From RYN-230 sp963718305 (GTDB taxonomy: Bacteria; Actinomycetota; Actinomycetes; Streptosporangiales; Streptosporangiaceae), in the NCBI GenBank assembly GCA_963718305.1, contig CAVQZG010000020.1:542500-606499 (forward strand): 64,000 bases of DNA, given 5' to 3'. A model generated the notes under the pieces. It did no database searches. It was given only the letters and a program-made list of their open reading frames with translations, and was not told where the DNA came from. This document shows positions 24,239 to 33,191 of this stretch, in pieces (within the stretch, counting starts at the first letter, position 1; the number at the start of each line of letters is the position of its first letter). A program made the translations under genes and the position numbers.

Positions 24239-26188
24239 TCACCGGGTGTCACGAGGCCGCCTCTCCAGGTGCCGGTCAAACCACGCCTGGGTTCGCTGGA
24301 GTGCGTCGAGCAAATGTGCGCGCTCGACCGGCACGTGGCCCTCTCGCGGATAGACGACGAGCTCACATTCCGTGCCGGTGCGCGCGATCGCGCCGAAGAG
24401 TTCCTCCCCCTGCCCCACCGGTGTGCACCGGTCCATCTGGCCCTGGATCACCAGCGTCGGCGTCGAGCACCGGTGGGCGTGGAAGACCGGCGAGCGATCG
24501 GGGAACTGGCCTGCCGGATCAGACCAGGCGCCGTCGAGGATCATCTCGGCGTAGCCGGCCACCTCAGACGTGAGGAAAAACGACTGGTTGTTCGCGACGA
24601 CCGAGAACGCGACGGCTGCCTTGAACCGATCGGTCTGGGTGACAGCCCATCCGGACATGAAGCCGCCGTACGACAAACCGGAGATGCCCAGCCGATCAGG
24701 GTCGGCGACCCCATCGGCGATGCACTGGTCGACGCCCGACATGATGTCCTCGAAGTCCTTTCCCCCGCTGTCACCGATGACGGCCTGGGCGAAGGCGTGT
24801 CCCCGGCCGGTGCTCCCTCGCGGGTTTGGCAGCAGGACGGCGTACCCGGCCGCAGCGAGCAGGACGGCGTTCGGTTCCGAATCGGAGAACACGGCGTTCC
24901 AGCACCACGTCGGCCCGCCGTGCACGAGCACAAGCATCGGAAGAGGCCCGGTCGCACCCGGAGGGGTCAGCAGCCGCCCCTCGATCTCGAGACCATCCGT
25001 CGAGGCCCAGCGGATGGTACGGGCGTCGGGGAACTCGACCCCCTCGACGATGTCGTGGTTGAACGAGGTGAGACGGACCCAGGTGCCGCTACCGGGGTCG
25101 AATCGGGCGAGTTCCGGTGGCACGCCGTGCGCCTCATGGGTGGTCATGACGACGGCGCCGCCAGCCGAGACGGCCACCTGCGGCTTGCAGACATCGGCAC
25201 CGATGTACTCCTCGCCGGCCCAGACTTCGTCGCGCTCCCCGGCGAGCCGGATGCGTCCCCAGGCCGTGCCGGTCCCGTGCATCCGGCCGTAGGCGAGCGA
25301 CTCCTCATCGCACCAGGTCGCGACGCCGACCGTCTCGAGCCCGGGCCAAGGGTCGGACACGGAGCCGCCGATGAGGTCGACGATCAGGACGCTCCCGTTG
25401 AGCAGCGCGGGATCGCTCGAGTAGCCCTCGATCACCGAGGCGTGCCGTCCATCCGGTGACAGGGCGAGTCCTTCGAGCTGCCACCGGGGCTTGTACAGGA
25501 CGTCTGCCGTGCGGGCCTGGAGATCGAGGCGGGCCAGCCTCGACCGGTACCAGCCGTGGCCGGCCGGATTCTCCGCGATCAGGCCGACGGCCGTGCCGCC
25601 TGCCCCGTCCCAGGCGACCTCCCACACGCTCCATCCGGGCGGGCCTACCTCGGTAACGTCGCCCGTGGTCAGGTCGACCATCAGCAGGCGGCGCCAGGCA
25701 CCGCTCGAACGCCGGATCCCGCGCTCGAGTTCCGACGCGCCGCCAGTGACGAATGTCCCGGACACCTCCCGGGAATACGAGCCAGGATCGGCGGCGATGA
25801 CCAGCAGCCGGTGACCGTCGTCCGACCAGGCCACCTGCTCGGCCGATCCCGGGAAGCTCGCCGCGAGCACCGGCTCCTCGCCGGGCACCATCGTGTAGGG
25901 CAGGTGGTGGCCGGCCACGGCGCGATCCGAGATGTAGGCCAGACGCGATCCGTCCGGCGACCAGACGGGAAGGGTGTCGGCCCACGGACCGTCGGTGAGC
26001 CGGACCGGGTCGGCATCTCCCTCGACCATCCACAGATCGGCCGGCTGTGTTACCCCGTGTTCGGAAACCACCGCGTGCAGGGTGAACGCGAACCGGGACC
26101 CGCTAGGGGCGTATTCGATCTCCATCGGCGTGCGCACCGCCAGCAGGCCCGCCGCGGTCGGCGGTTGCCCTGCACCACGCTCGGTCAT
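24239..26188 (-). CDS. S9 family (prolyl oligopeptidase-type) serine peptidase
   Basis: 649 residues. An N-terminal beta-propeller with WD/TolB-like repeats (VWSPDGSRLAYISD, LALSPDGRHASVI) is followed from about residue 400 by an alpha/beta-hydrolase domain with LVHGGPTWCW and the nucleophile elbow GLSYGGFM (Ser near 506). The catalytic Asp is in GQMDRCTP (about 584) and the His in EGHVP (about 614). No signal peptide is seen, so it is probably cytoplasmic. Family members cut short peptides or acyl-aminoacyl peptides. The upstream TetR gene lies 37 bases away on the same strand and probably regulates both. Confidence 0.92.
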   Translation of the reverse strand: MTERGAGQPPTAAGLLAVRTPMEIEYAPSGSRFAFTLHAVVSEHGVTQPADLWMVEGDADPVRLTDGPWADTLPVWSPDGSRLAYISDRAVAGHHLPYTMVPGEEPVLAASFPGSAEQVAWSDDGHRLLVIAADPGSYSREVSGTFVTGGASELERGIRRSSGAWRRLLMVDLTTGDVTEVGPPGWSVWEVAWDGAGGTAVGLIAENPAGHGWYRSRLARLDLQARTADVLYKPRWQLEGLALSPDGRHASVIEGYSSDPALLNGSVLIVDLIGGSVSDPWPGLETVGVATWCDEESLAYGRMHGTGTAWGRIRLAGERDEVWAGEEYIGADVCKPQVAVSAGGAVVMTTHEAHGVPPELARFDPGSGTWVRLTSFNHDIVEGVEFPDARTIRWASTDGLEIEGRLLTPPGATGPLPMLVLVHGGPTWCWNAVFSDSEPNAVLLAAAGYAVLLPNPRGSTGRGHAFAQAVIGDSGGKDFEDIMSGVDQCIADGVADPDRLGISGLSYGGFMSGWAVTQTDRFKAAVAFSVVANNQSFFLTSEVAGYAEMILDGAWSDPAGQFPDRSPVFHAHRCSTPTLVIQGQMDRCTPVGQGEELFGAIARTGTECELVVYPREGHVPVERAHLLDALQRTQAWFDRHLERRPRDTR

Positions 26189-26225
26189 GTCTGGTTCCCT
26201 CTGGTGCGGGCCGCCAGACCCCTGC

Positions 26226-26963
26226 CTATCGCGGCTGGCCGCCAGGGCTGGATCTCGGCTCTAGTTCGGTCCGGGCGCTGTCCATAGCCAGCTGGGTCAG
26301 CCGGGTGCTGGACAGGGCGGGCATCTGCCGCATGTGCAGCATGGCGAGCCCGTCAAGCATCGCGCAGAAGCGGAGGGTGAAGTCGCCGATCGGAACCAGC
26401 GGCTGGAAGGTGCCCTCACGCGTGCCGTGCTCTACGAGCTCGGCCAGGTCCTCGCGCCAGGGGCGCATCAGCTCGTCCAGGAACTGGCTGACATGTGCGT
26501 TGTGAGGGGCGCGTGCCCAGGCCTCCGTCCACAAGATCCAGACCGGGTCGGTGAGGCTGGAGGGCAGGTAGAGCGTGGTGAATAGTTCCAGTCTGGGCCA
26601 TCCGGGTGCAGCGCCCGGGAGGGCGATCCGCCGCTGGCTGGACTCTTCATGCTCGCGCGAGGCCAGGGTCTCGAGCAGGATGTGCTCCTTGGAGGTGAAG
26701 TAGTACATCACCTGCCCGGAGCTCATGCCGGCCCGCCGGGCGATCTCGGCCAGGCGGACCTGGTCAATGCCTACCTCGGTGATCAGGTCGAGCGACACCT
26801 GGAGCACCCGGTCGCGGCTGCGGCGGCCCTCCGCCGTACTTCCCGGGCCACGGCGCTGCGTGCTCGATGCGGCAGCCCGCGCGTCCGGTCTTCCCGGCAA
26901 CTCGCTCCTGGCCTGTCCCGCGAATGGTGCCTGAGCGTCAATGGACCGAGTATAGCGATGCAC
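26226..26963 (-). CDS. TetR family transcriptional regulator, upstream of the S9 peptidase
   Basis: 245 residues from a GTG. After a flexible 45-residue leader comes the HTH (VLQVSLDLITEVGIDQVRLAEIARRAG, then MSSGQVMYYFTSKEHI) and a C-terminal domain of the BetI/TetR_C_6 style (ILWTEAWARAPHN...). It forms an operon with the peptidase, the same arrangement seen for many amidohydrolase or peptidase-linked regulators. The start could be later, as the leader looks disordered. A small inverted repeat about 120 bases upstream is a candidate operator. Confidence 0.87.
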   Translation of the reverse strand: MHRYTRSIDAQAPFAGQARSELPGRPDARAAASSTQRRGPGSTAEGRRSRDRVLQVSLDLITEVGIDQVRLAEIARRAGMSSGQVMYYFTSKEHILLETLASREHEESSQRRIALPGAAPGWPRLELFTTLYLPSSLTDPVWILWTEAWARAPHNAHVSQFLDELMRPWREDLAELVEHGTREGTFQPLVPIGDFTLRFCAMLDGLAMLHMRQMPALSSTRLTQLAMDSARTELEPRSSPGGQPR

Positions 26964-27083
26964 CGGGGCCTGGCCGTGGTGGTCAGATGGCCTTCAGCGC
27001 GGCGCGCTCGTGGCGTTCCGGAGCACCCGGACCTGGCCGGGGATCGGCCGTGCGTCCAGGGCAAACGTAGCCAAAAAGGTTCT

Positions 27084-27098
27084 TAGAGCATTACTCTA
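27084..27098. promoter_or_regulatory. Inverted repeat TAGAG-CATTA-CTCTA in an AT-rich patch
   Basis: A perfect 5-base inverted repeat, inside a looser one (AGAGCA 27085-27090 with TGCTCT 27105-27110). It is in the 548-base gap (26964-27511) between the TetR gene and the cold-shock gene, the only AT-rich patch there. The rest of that gap holds no gene I can support and would include a long 5' leader for the cold-shock mRNA. Confidence 0.45.
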
Positions 27099-27511
27099 GA
27101 ATTCTGCTCTACAACTGCATCCACCAGGCCAGGTTTCCTCCCCCCGGGGAGAGGTGCCGCCGCGTCCGTTGCAGCACCCGCTCTCCACCCGGCCGGGCCG
27201 CTCGTCCAACCCCCCAGTGGCGAGCGGCCCGCGTCCGGTTTCCTGGGCCAGGGCCGCCGATCGTGTCCGTGAGGCGATCCCGCCGGCCAGGTCAACCGGG
27301 CTCTGGCGCGGTGCTGAGGACCATGAATGCAGGGCAGCGGCCAGCCCGCTCGGAGGAGATCAGCCGCTCGCTGTTCTGGGCAGTGAGCATGGTTAGGCCG
27401 TCGCACGGTTTACACTCTCTGCACATTCCGTGGCAGGCTGGCTGAAGCAATCGCGGGATGCGGGTCTCGCCGCCCCTGGCGGGGATCGTGTCCACACCGA
27501 AGAAGGTCAAG

Positions 27512-27715
27512 ATGACGCAGGGCACTGTGAAGTGGTTCAACGGCGACAAGGGTTACGGCTTCATCGAGGTCGAGGGTGGCCCCGACGTGTTCGTGCACTT
27601 CAGCGCGATCACCGGTGACGGCTACCGCAACCTGGACGAGGGACAGAAGGTCGAGCTCGACATCACCCAGGGCCAGAAGGGCCCCCAGGCCGAGAACGTC
27701 AGGGTCATCGGCTAA
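27512..27715 (+). CDS. Cold-shock protein (CspA family)
   Basis: 67 residues, the normal length. MTQGTVKWFNGDKGYGFIEV carries RNP1 (KGYGFI) and VFVHFSAI carries RNP2, with the aromatic surface that binds single-stranded nucleic acid. It acts as an RNA chaperone or antiterminator in the cytoplasm. I chose the ATG at 27512, the universal family start, over an upstream in-frame ATG at 27458. It is monocistronic: a hairpin begins at the base after the stop codon. Confidence 0.95.
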   Translation: MTQGTVKWFNGDKGYGFIEVEGGPDVFVHFSAITGDGYRNLDEGQKVELDITQGQKGPQAENVRVIG

Positions 27716-27744
27716 CCCACCGGCAGGCCGGGCCTGCCGGTGGG
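27716..27744 (+). terminator. Terminator of the cold-shock gene
   Basis: CCCACCGGCAGGC (27716-27728) pairs perfectly with 27732-27744 around a CGG loop, starting directly after the TAA. It also lies 26 bases from the end of the convergent DhaK gene, so it may serve both directions. Confidence 0.75.
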
Positions 27745-27769
27745 GGAACGACTCATCCGGGCGCTCGGG

Positions 27770-28765
27770 TCAGAAGGTCCGGATCGCGATCTCGGCCGGT
27801 GCCGCGAGCAGTTCCTCGACCTCCGGGTCCAGGCGGCTGAGCGTGATCGACGTGCCCGCCATGTCCAGTGATGTGCAGTAGTTCCCGACGTAGTTGCGCC
27901 GGACGCTGATGCCTCGCTTGGCCAGCTGCTCATGTGCGTAGCCATAGAGCAGGTAGAGCTCGCTGATCGGGGTGCCGCCGAGCCCGTTAACCATCAGCGC
28001 CACGTCATCACCCTTGCCGTAGGGCAGGTCACTGACCACTGCGTCGAGCAGTTCGTCGACGATCTCGTTCGCGCTGGCCAGCTTCTCCCGGCGGCGTCCC
28101 GGCTCGCCATGGATGCCGACGCCCATCTCCATCTCGTCGTCGCCGAGCTCGAAGAGCGGCGAGCCCTTGGCCGGCGGGGTGCACGAGGTCAGCGCCATGC
28201 CCATGGTCCGGGTGACCGAGTTGACCTTGGTGCCGATCCGCAGCAACTCGTCCAGGTCGGCGCCCTGCTCAGCGGCCGCGCCGACCGCCTTGATCACGAA
28301 GAAGTTCCCGGCTACGCCGCGGCGGCCGACGGTATAGGTGGAGTCCTTCACCGCCACGTCGTCATCCACCAGCAGGGTGCCGATGGTGATGCCGTCGGCC
28401 TCGGCCATCTCCGCGCCCATCTCGAAGGCCATCCGGTCGCCGGTGTAGTTGTTGATGATGTGCAGCACACCCTTGGGCGTGGCCAGTAGCTTGCTCGTCT
28501 CCAGCACGTAGTCCATCGGCGGGGCGGCGAACACGTCGCCGGGGCAGGCGGCGTCGAGCATTCCCTTGCCCACGACCATGACATGCGCTGGCTCGTGGCC
28601 AGACCCGGATCCCTGGATGATCGAGACCTTGTCGTCGCGGGGCACGTCGGTCCGCATGATCAGGTTGTACTCCGGCACATAGCGGAGCGTGCCCGGGTTG
28701 GCCAGGGCGATGCCCTTGAGCATCTCCGGGACGAACTGCCTGGGGTCATTGACGAACTTCTTCAC
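27770..28765 (-). CDS. dhaK: Dihydroxyacetone kinase subunit DhaK (or a ketotetrose kinase)
   Basis: 331 residues, standard for DhaK. Visible are IIQGSGSGHEPAH (residues 49-61, substrate pocket), the hemiaminal-forming histidine H219 in GVGIHGEPGRR, and a conserved LMVNGLGGTP loop. DhaK binds dihydroxyacetone covalently through the histidine, and DhaL, encoded next upstream, supplies the nucleotide site. No DhaM is seen, so it may be the ATP-dependent type or use a PTS partner elsewhere. In mycobacteria related DhaK-like kinases act on erythrulose, so the substrate here is open. It is the last gene of a minus-strand operon that starts with an aldolase. Confidence 0.9.
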   Translation of the reverse strand: MKKFVNDPRQFVPEMLKGIALANPGTLRYVPEYNLIMRTDVPRDDKVSIIQGSGSGHEPAHVMVVGKGMLDAACPGDVFAAPPMDYVLETSKLLATPKGVLHIINNYTGDRMAFEMGAEMAEADGITIGTLLVDDDVAVKDSTYTVGRRGVAGNFFVIKAVGAAAEQGADLDELLRIGTKVNSVTRTMGMALTSCTPPAKGSPLFELGDDEMEMGVGIHGEPGRRREKLASANEIVDELLDAVVSDLPYGKGDDVALMVNGLGGTPISELYLLYGYAHEQLAKRGISVRRNYVGNYCTSLDMAGTSITLSRLDPEVEELLAAPAEIAIRTF

Positions 28766-28784
28766 GCCGCGCCTCCGGTAGTAG

Positions 28785-29435
28785 TCAGGACTGGGCCGGT
28801 AACTCCGGCCACAGGTCGGTAAGGGCCTCGAACATCACCGCGACGGCGACGGCGCCCGCATCGAGGGTGCCGATGCTGCGCTCACCGGTGTAACTGGCCC
28901 GCCCGCGCATGGCCTGCATGGGCCGGGTGGCCTCGGCCCGTTCGCGCGCGGTGGCCGCCGCTGCCCGCAGCGTCGTGGCGGCGTCGCTGCCCACGCCGAT
29001 CTGCGCTTCGATGGTGTCCACCGTCGGCACCAGGGCATCGAGCAGCGTCTTGTCCCCGACGTCGGACCGGCCGCGCGCCTTGATTCCCTCGATCGAGGCG
29101 CGCAGCATCGCGACGACCTGGGCGGGCTCCAGCGCGCTGACAGCCCCCGCTGTCGTACCAGCCCGCAGGAACGCCGTACCCCAGATCGGGCCGGACGTGC
29201 CGCCGATCCGGCTGGTGATGACCACCGCGATCTTCTTCAGGAAGGTGCCAATGTCGGCCCGGTCGAAGCCGTCCCAGTCCCGCAGCACCAACTCGAACCC
29301 ACGCGCCATCGAGTAGCCGAAGTCGCCGTCGCCGACCACCGCGTCCAGTTCGCCGAAATACTTCTCGTTGTCCACCGCGACCTGCGCAATCGTGCGCACG
29401 ACGAGCTCAACGTCGGCAAGGCTGGCCGTGGCCAT
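28785..29435 (-). CDS. dhaL: Dihydroxyacetone kinase subunit DhaL
   Basis: 216 residues from the ATG at 29435, which has an excellent ribosome site (AAGGAG five bases before). The ADP/Mg-binding aspartates are in VVGDGDFGYSMARG near residues 33-46. Further family features are SRIGGTSGPIWGTAFLRAG and DVGDKTLLDALVPT, and the end RASYTGERSIGTLDAGA matches the RASYLGERS-type tail. It phosphorylates the ketose held by DhaK. The reading frame is continuous with the upstream HAD gene, so a HAD-DhaL fusion of 496 residues could also be made. Confidence 0.88.
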   Translation of the reverse strand: MATASLADVELVVRTIAQVAVDNEKYFGELDAVVGDGDFGYSMARGFELVLRDWDGFDRADIGTFLKKIAVVITSRIGGTSGPIWGTAFLRAGTTAGAVSALEPAQVVAMLRASIEGIKARGRSDVGDKTLLDALVPTVDTIEAQIGVGSDAATTLRAAAATARERAEATRPMQAMRGRASYTGERSIGTLDAGAVAVAVMFEALTDLWPELPAQS

Positions 29436-30275
29436 GGCTGCTCCTTGGGTCGGGCGCCGCGCCGCGCCGGCGCGCAGGCGCGCACTGCTCTTTGGCTGCA
29501 GGACGCTGGCCAGGTCGCTCAGGGTGATCCAGGCGCCCGGGGTGGCCGGGCTGCGATTGGCCAGCACGGTGGTGCGCTCGCCGCCCGGGTCGCCCAGTGA
29601 GGACACGACCAGCGCGGCCTCGGTGAAATCCTCGGCCGCGGTGAAGTCGTTCACGGTGATGACACAGGCGGCGCCGGCGCCGGTCGCGGCCAGCAGGCCG
29701 TTCCTGGAGTCCTCCACCACGACCACCCGGGCGGCGGGCAGCCCGAGCGTGTCGAGGGCGAGCAGGTAGATGTCCGGGGCTGGTTTCTTACGCGGGACGA
29801 TGTCACCGGCGAACACGCTGACCGCCCGGGCCAGCTCAGGCCCGACCGCCCGGTCCAGCGTGGCCCGGACCGATGGCTCAGCTGAGGTCGAGGCCACGGC
29901 CAGCAGCCAGCCCGCCGCGAGTGCCTCGGCGGCCAGCCGGGCGATGCCCGGACGGGGCGGCACCGCCCCGGCGGCCACCAGGCCGGTGTAGATCTCCGTC
30001 TTCCGCCGGTGCCATTGGGCGACCGCGTCCTGCTGCCCGGCCAGATCGGCGGGCAGACCCGCTGCCGCCACGAACTCCGGGGTGAGCAGGCTCGCCAGGC
30101 GTTCCTTGCCCCCGCCGATGTGCAGCTTCTCCAGGTAGTCCGCGGCGCTCCAGCGCACCGGGAGGCCGAACTCCGCGAAAGTCTGGTTGAACGCGACGAG
30201 GTGGCCGAATCGCTCGGTGTCGGCCAGTACCCCGTCGCAGTCGAACACCAGCGCCTGGGCCGCCGAGCCGGTCAT
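29436..30275 (-). CDS. HAD family hydrolase (phosphoglycolate phosphatase/beta-PGM-like), fused in frame to DhaL
   Basis: About 280 residues starting MTGSAAQALVFDCDGVLADTE. HAD motif I is DCDGVLAD (nucleophile D13), motif II is VASTSAEP, motif III Lys is in PRKKPAPDIYLLA, and motif IV is VVVVEDSRNGLLAA. The helical C1 cap resembles beta-phosphoglucomutase/GPH-type enzymes. It should dephosphorylate or mutate a small sugar phosphate. A low-complexity Arg/Ala linker (about residues 262-278) leads without a stop into DhaL. No stop occurs in any frame between the HAD core and the DhaL ATG. It starts seven bases after the aldolase stop. Confidence 0.85.
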
Positions 30276-30281
30276 CCGCTG

Positions 30282-31143
30282 TCACCAGGCCTTGCCCACG
30301 CTGCCGAAGCGGCGCATATGGTCGGCGGCCAGGTCCAGCACGGCGGCCCGGACCGAGGTGAACAGGGACGGCGGATCCCAGCTGTCCCGTTCCTCCGCCG
30401 TGCGCAGGTAGGCGAGGTTGGCTCTCATGTAGCTGACCTTGAGCGCCGTCGAGATGTTGACCTTGGCGCATCCCCGCGCGATCAGGTCGGTGAACTGGGT
30501 GTCGGTCATACCGGTGCCGCCGTGCAGCGCGATGGGGATCGGCTCGGCCGCCACGATGTCGGAGACCCGCTGCGCATCGAGATGCGGTTCGGAGTGGTAG
30601 ACCCCGTGCGCGTTGCCGATGGCCGGGGCGAAGACGTCTACCCCGGTCGCCCGGATGAACTCCAGCGCCACCGGCAGCGACTGCCGTTTCGCCTCCTCGT
30701 CGGAGCCGATGCCGTCCTCGACGCCGGTGATCGCCTCGATCTCCCCTTCCACGTTCGCACCGTAGGACCGTGCCTCTTCCACCACGGCCACGGTCTGCCG
30801 CAGGTTCTCCTGCACCGGCAGTGACGACCCGTCGAACAGCACCGAATTCCAGCCCTGCCGCAGGCAGGCGCTGAGGAACTCGCGATCCGGGCAATGGTCG
30901 AGGTGCAGGGTGACCGGTACCTCGATGCCCCGGGTGAGCTCGCGCCACATGGCGAACAGCAACTCGGGCGCCGATGGACCGTACCGTCTTGACCGAGGTC
31001 TGGATGATCACCGGGGAGCGCTGCTGTACCGCGGCGGCGAGCACCGCTTCCAGGGTGAGGTCGTTGACCACGTTGATCGCCGCCACGCCGTAGCGCTCAG
31101 CGAATGCCCGGTCCACGATCTCTTTCAGCGGCACCACAGGCAC
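30282..31143 (-). pseudogene. Class II ketose-bisphosphate aldolase (FbaA/GatY-like), one-base frameshift
   Basis: A GTG at 31143, preceded by GAGGAGG, starts MPVVPLKEIVDRAFAERYGV and runs to VKTVRSIGA. The rest, ELLFAMWRELTRG onward, is in another frame to 30282. The join is at the GGG run 30966-30968, where one extra G shifts the frame. Repaired, it gives 286 residues with all class II zinc/substrate sites: HLDHCPD, VEGEIEAITG, GNAHGVYH and ALHGGTGM. It would cleave or form a ketose (bis)phosphate with DHAP. The rest of the operon is intact, so a draft-assembly indel is the likelier cause. Confidence 0.82.
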
Positions 31144-31300
31144 GCGGGTACCTCCTCGGGGGACACTGTGAACCTAAGCGGCGCGGGCCACGCCCGGATC
31201 GGTGGAAACCCCCATCCCGGGGGAGGATTTCCCCTACCGGACAGGGCTCAGCCCGCGCAGTTCACGGGCGGTGACAGTTCCCGGCCAGCCGGGCGCGGCC

Positions 31301-33154
31301 TCAGCCCAGCCGGGCGCGGCCCGCCATCGCGGCGAGCTCGGTACGGTTGCGCACCCCGGTCTTCCGGAGCACGGCGCCCGCGTGCTTCTCGACGGTCTTC
31401 ACCGAGAGCACCAGGCGCTCGGCGATGACCTTGTCCGGCACGCCCTGCTCCATCAGGCCGCGCACCTGACGCTCCCGCTCGGTGAGCGCTTCGGGGTCAT
31501 CGGCGCGCAGCCCGCGGTGCAGCCCCCGCAGTACCGGGCCGGACAGGATCGCCTGGCCCCGGCCCGCCGCGATGACCGCCCGGGCCAGTTCCGGCCCGTC
31601 GATGTCACCGTCCACGCAGCCGCGGGCACCAGCCCGCATGGCCAGGGCGATGCGCGCGTCGTTACCAGCCCGGCAGACGCCAACCACGGCCAGGTGCGGG
31701 TCACGGTCGAGCAGCAGGCTGGTCACGCCGTCGCCGGGGCCGGCCCCGGCGGCCGGGCCGGGGGTGCCCCTGGCGGGCAGGCCGGAGGTATCCCCGGCGG
31801 GCAGGCCGAGGTCGACGAGCGCCACGTCCGGCCGCAGGTCAGCGCAGGCCTCTAGGGCTTCCGCCGCCGTGCCCACCTCGGCGACCACCTCGATCCCTGG
31901 ATCGGTCCAGGACAGCAGCCGGGCCAGCCCGGCCCGCAGCACCGGCGGCCCCGCGGCCACCAGCACCCGCAACCGCGGCCCAGCCTGGTCAGCTTCCCGG
32001 AGGTAGGGGAAGCGGGTCCGGATCCGGGTACCCCAGCCGGCCAGCGAGTCGACCTCCACCGTCGCGCCGAATTCCCGGGCACGCTCGGTCATCGCCCGTA
32101 GCCCGAAATGGTCACTCTGCCATTCCGACTTCGTGTCGAACCCCTGCCCGTCGTCCTGGACCAGCAGGGACACGGCCGCGCGCTCATAGAGCAGGCCGAG
32201 CCGGACGGAATGGGCCTGGGCGTGCCGGACGATGTTGGTCAGCGCTTCCCGGGCGACCCGGAGCAGCTCGCGTGGTATCCGGCCGTCCAGCGGCACCGGG
32301 GTACCCGCGGACACGAACCTGACCTCGAGCCGGCCGATGCTCTGCGCCCACGCCGCCTCGGCGCGCAGCGCGGCGTCCAGGGTCCGTCCGTCCAGCGGCG
32401 ACGCGGCGAGTCCGAGCAGCGTGCGGCGGGCTTCGACGAGCGCTTCCCGGGCCGCCTCGCTGGCCTGCCGGAGGTGCTCCGCCACGTCGCCGTCGGCCTG
32501 CCCGGCGCTGTCCAGGTGGACCCGGATGCTCACCAGCCGCTGGGCTAGGCTGTCGTGCACCTCACCGAGCAGCCGGTCCCGCTCGGCTGCGGCCGCCTCC
32601 GTACGGGCTCGTTCTTCGGCCGCCTCATGCATCCGGGCATTAGCCAGCGCGATCGCGGCATGCCTGGCGAACAACTCCAGCAGCTCGGCGTTGACGGGCC
32701 CGAACGCGCGCTTCTCGTCGCGGCTGAACACGATGCATACGCCGATGATGCGGCCACGCCACTCCAACGGGACGCCGATGACGCCGCGCAGCGTGGCCCG
32801 GGCCGCCACGGAAACGTGGCCGCCGGGTACGTCGTCATAGCGGGCGAACCAGACCGGGCCACGGCGGGCGACCACGGCCCCGGTCATGCCCTCGGTGAGC
32901 GGGAAGACCCGCCCGGACTGGCAGGCGACACCGACGTCGGCTTCCTTGCGGTACGTACCGGCCGCCTCGTCCACACTGCAGATCGAGCCCGCTTCGCAGC
33001 CGAGCAACTCGGTGCACCGGCGCAGGATCCGTTCCAGCAGGGGCCGCAGCGAGAGCTCACCGGCCAGGTCTTCGGCTACCGCGATCAGCCCGGCCGCCCG
33101 CGCGGCCGGCTCGTCACGGGGGGCTAGACCGCCGTCAGCTGGGCCCGCGGCCAT
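31301..33154 (-). CDS. GAF sensor histidine kinase fused to a LuxR-type response regulator with an atypical receiver
   Basis: 617 residues in one chain. A GAF domain spans about 28-178. A NarL-type dimerisation/phospho-acceptor region has EVHDSLAQ (H200). The HATPase has the N box LTNIVRHAQ (about 305-313) and DDGQGFD. The receiver-like domain spans 394-540 and the LuxR HTH 553-615 (LTERERQV, VIAERLVLSVKTVEKH). The receiver keeps the phospho-site aspartate D448 (VALVDLGLP), but the acidic pair is VAAG instead of VADD, the usual lysine is absent (CVDGDIDG), and a Gly/Pro insert lies after the aspartate. It has a good GAGGAGG site. Direct kinase-to-DNA-binding control in one protein is likely; signal unknown. 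Confidence 0.88.
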   Translation of the reverse strand: MAAGPADGGLAPRDEPAARAAGLIAVAEDLAGELSLRPLLERILRRCTELLGCEAGSICSVDEAAGTYRKEADVGVACQSGRVFPLTEGMTGAVVARRGPVWFARYDDVPGGHVSVAARATLRGVIGVPLEWRGRIIGVCIVFSRDEKRAFGPVNAELLELFARHAAIALANARMHEAAEERARTEAAAAERDRLLGEVHDSLAQRLVSIRVHLDSAGQADGDVAEHLRQASEAAREALVEARRTLLGLAASPLDGRTLDAALRAEAAWAQSIGRLEVRFVSAGTPVPLDGRIPRELLRVAREALTNIVRHAQAHSVRLGLLYERAAVSLLVQDDGQGFDTKSEWQSDHFGLRAMTERAREFGATVEVDSLAGWGTRIRTRFPYLREADQAGPRLRVLVAAGPPVLRAGLARLLSWTDPGIEVVAEVGTAAEALEACADLRPDVALVDLGLPAGDTSGLPARGTPGPAAGAGPGDGVTSLLLDRDPHLAVVGVCRAGNDARIALAMRAGARGCVDGDIDGPELARAVIAAGRGQAILSGPVLRGLHRGLRADDPEALTERERQVRGLMEQGVPDKVIAERLVLSVKTVEKHAGAVLRKTGVRNRTELAAMAGRARLG

Positions 33155-33173
33155 CCGCCCTCCTCACGCCAAG

Positions 33174-33191
33174 TACTGCGACAGTGCAGTA
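33174..33191. promoter_or_regulatory. Inverted repeat TACTGC-N6-GCAGTA
   Basis: Perfect 6-base arms (33174-33179, 33186-33191) around GACAGT, 20 bases upstream of the kinase/regulator start at 33154. It may be an autoregulatory site. The rest of the 384-base gap to 33539 shows no gene. Confidence 0.45.

Noticed and set aside
24095..25459. Plus-strand 454-residue frame across the S9 peptidase
   Set aside because: Antisense to a peptidase with a complete catalytic triad; composition unlike a protein.
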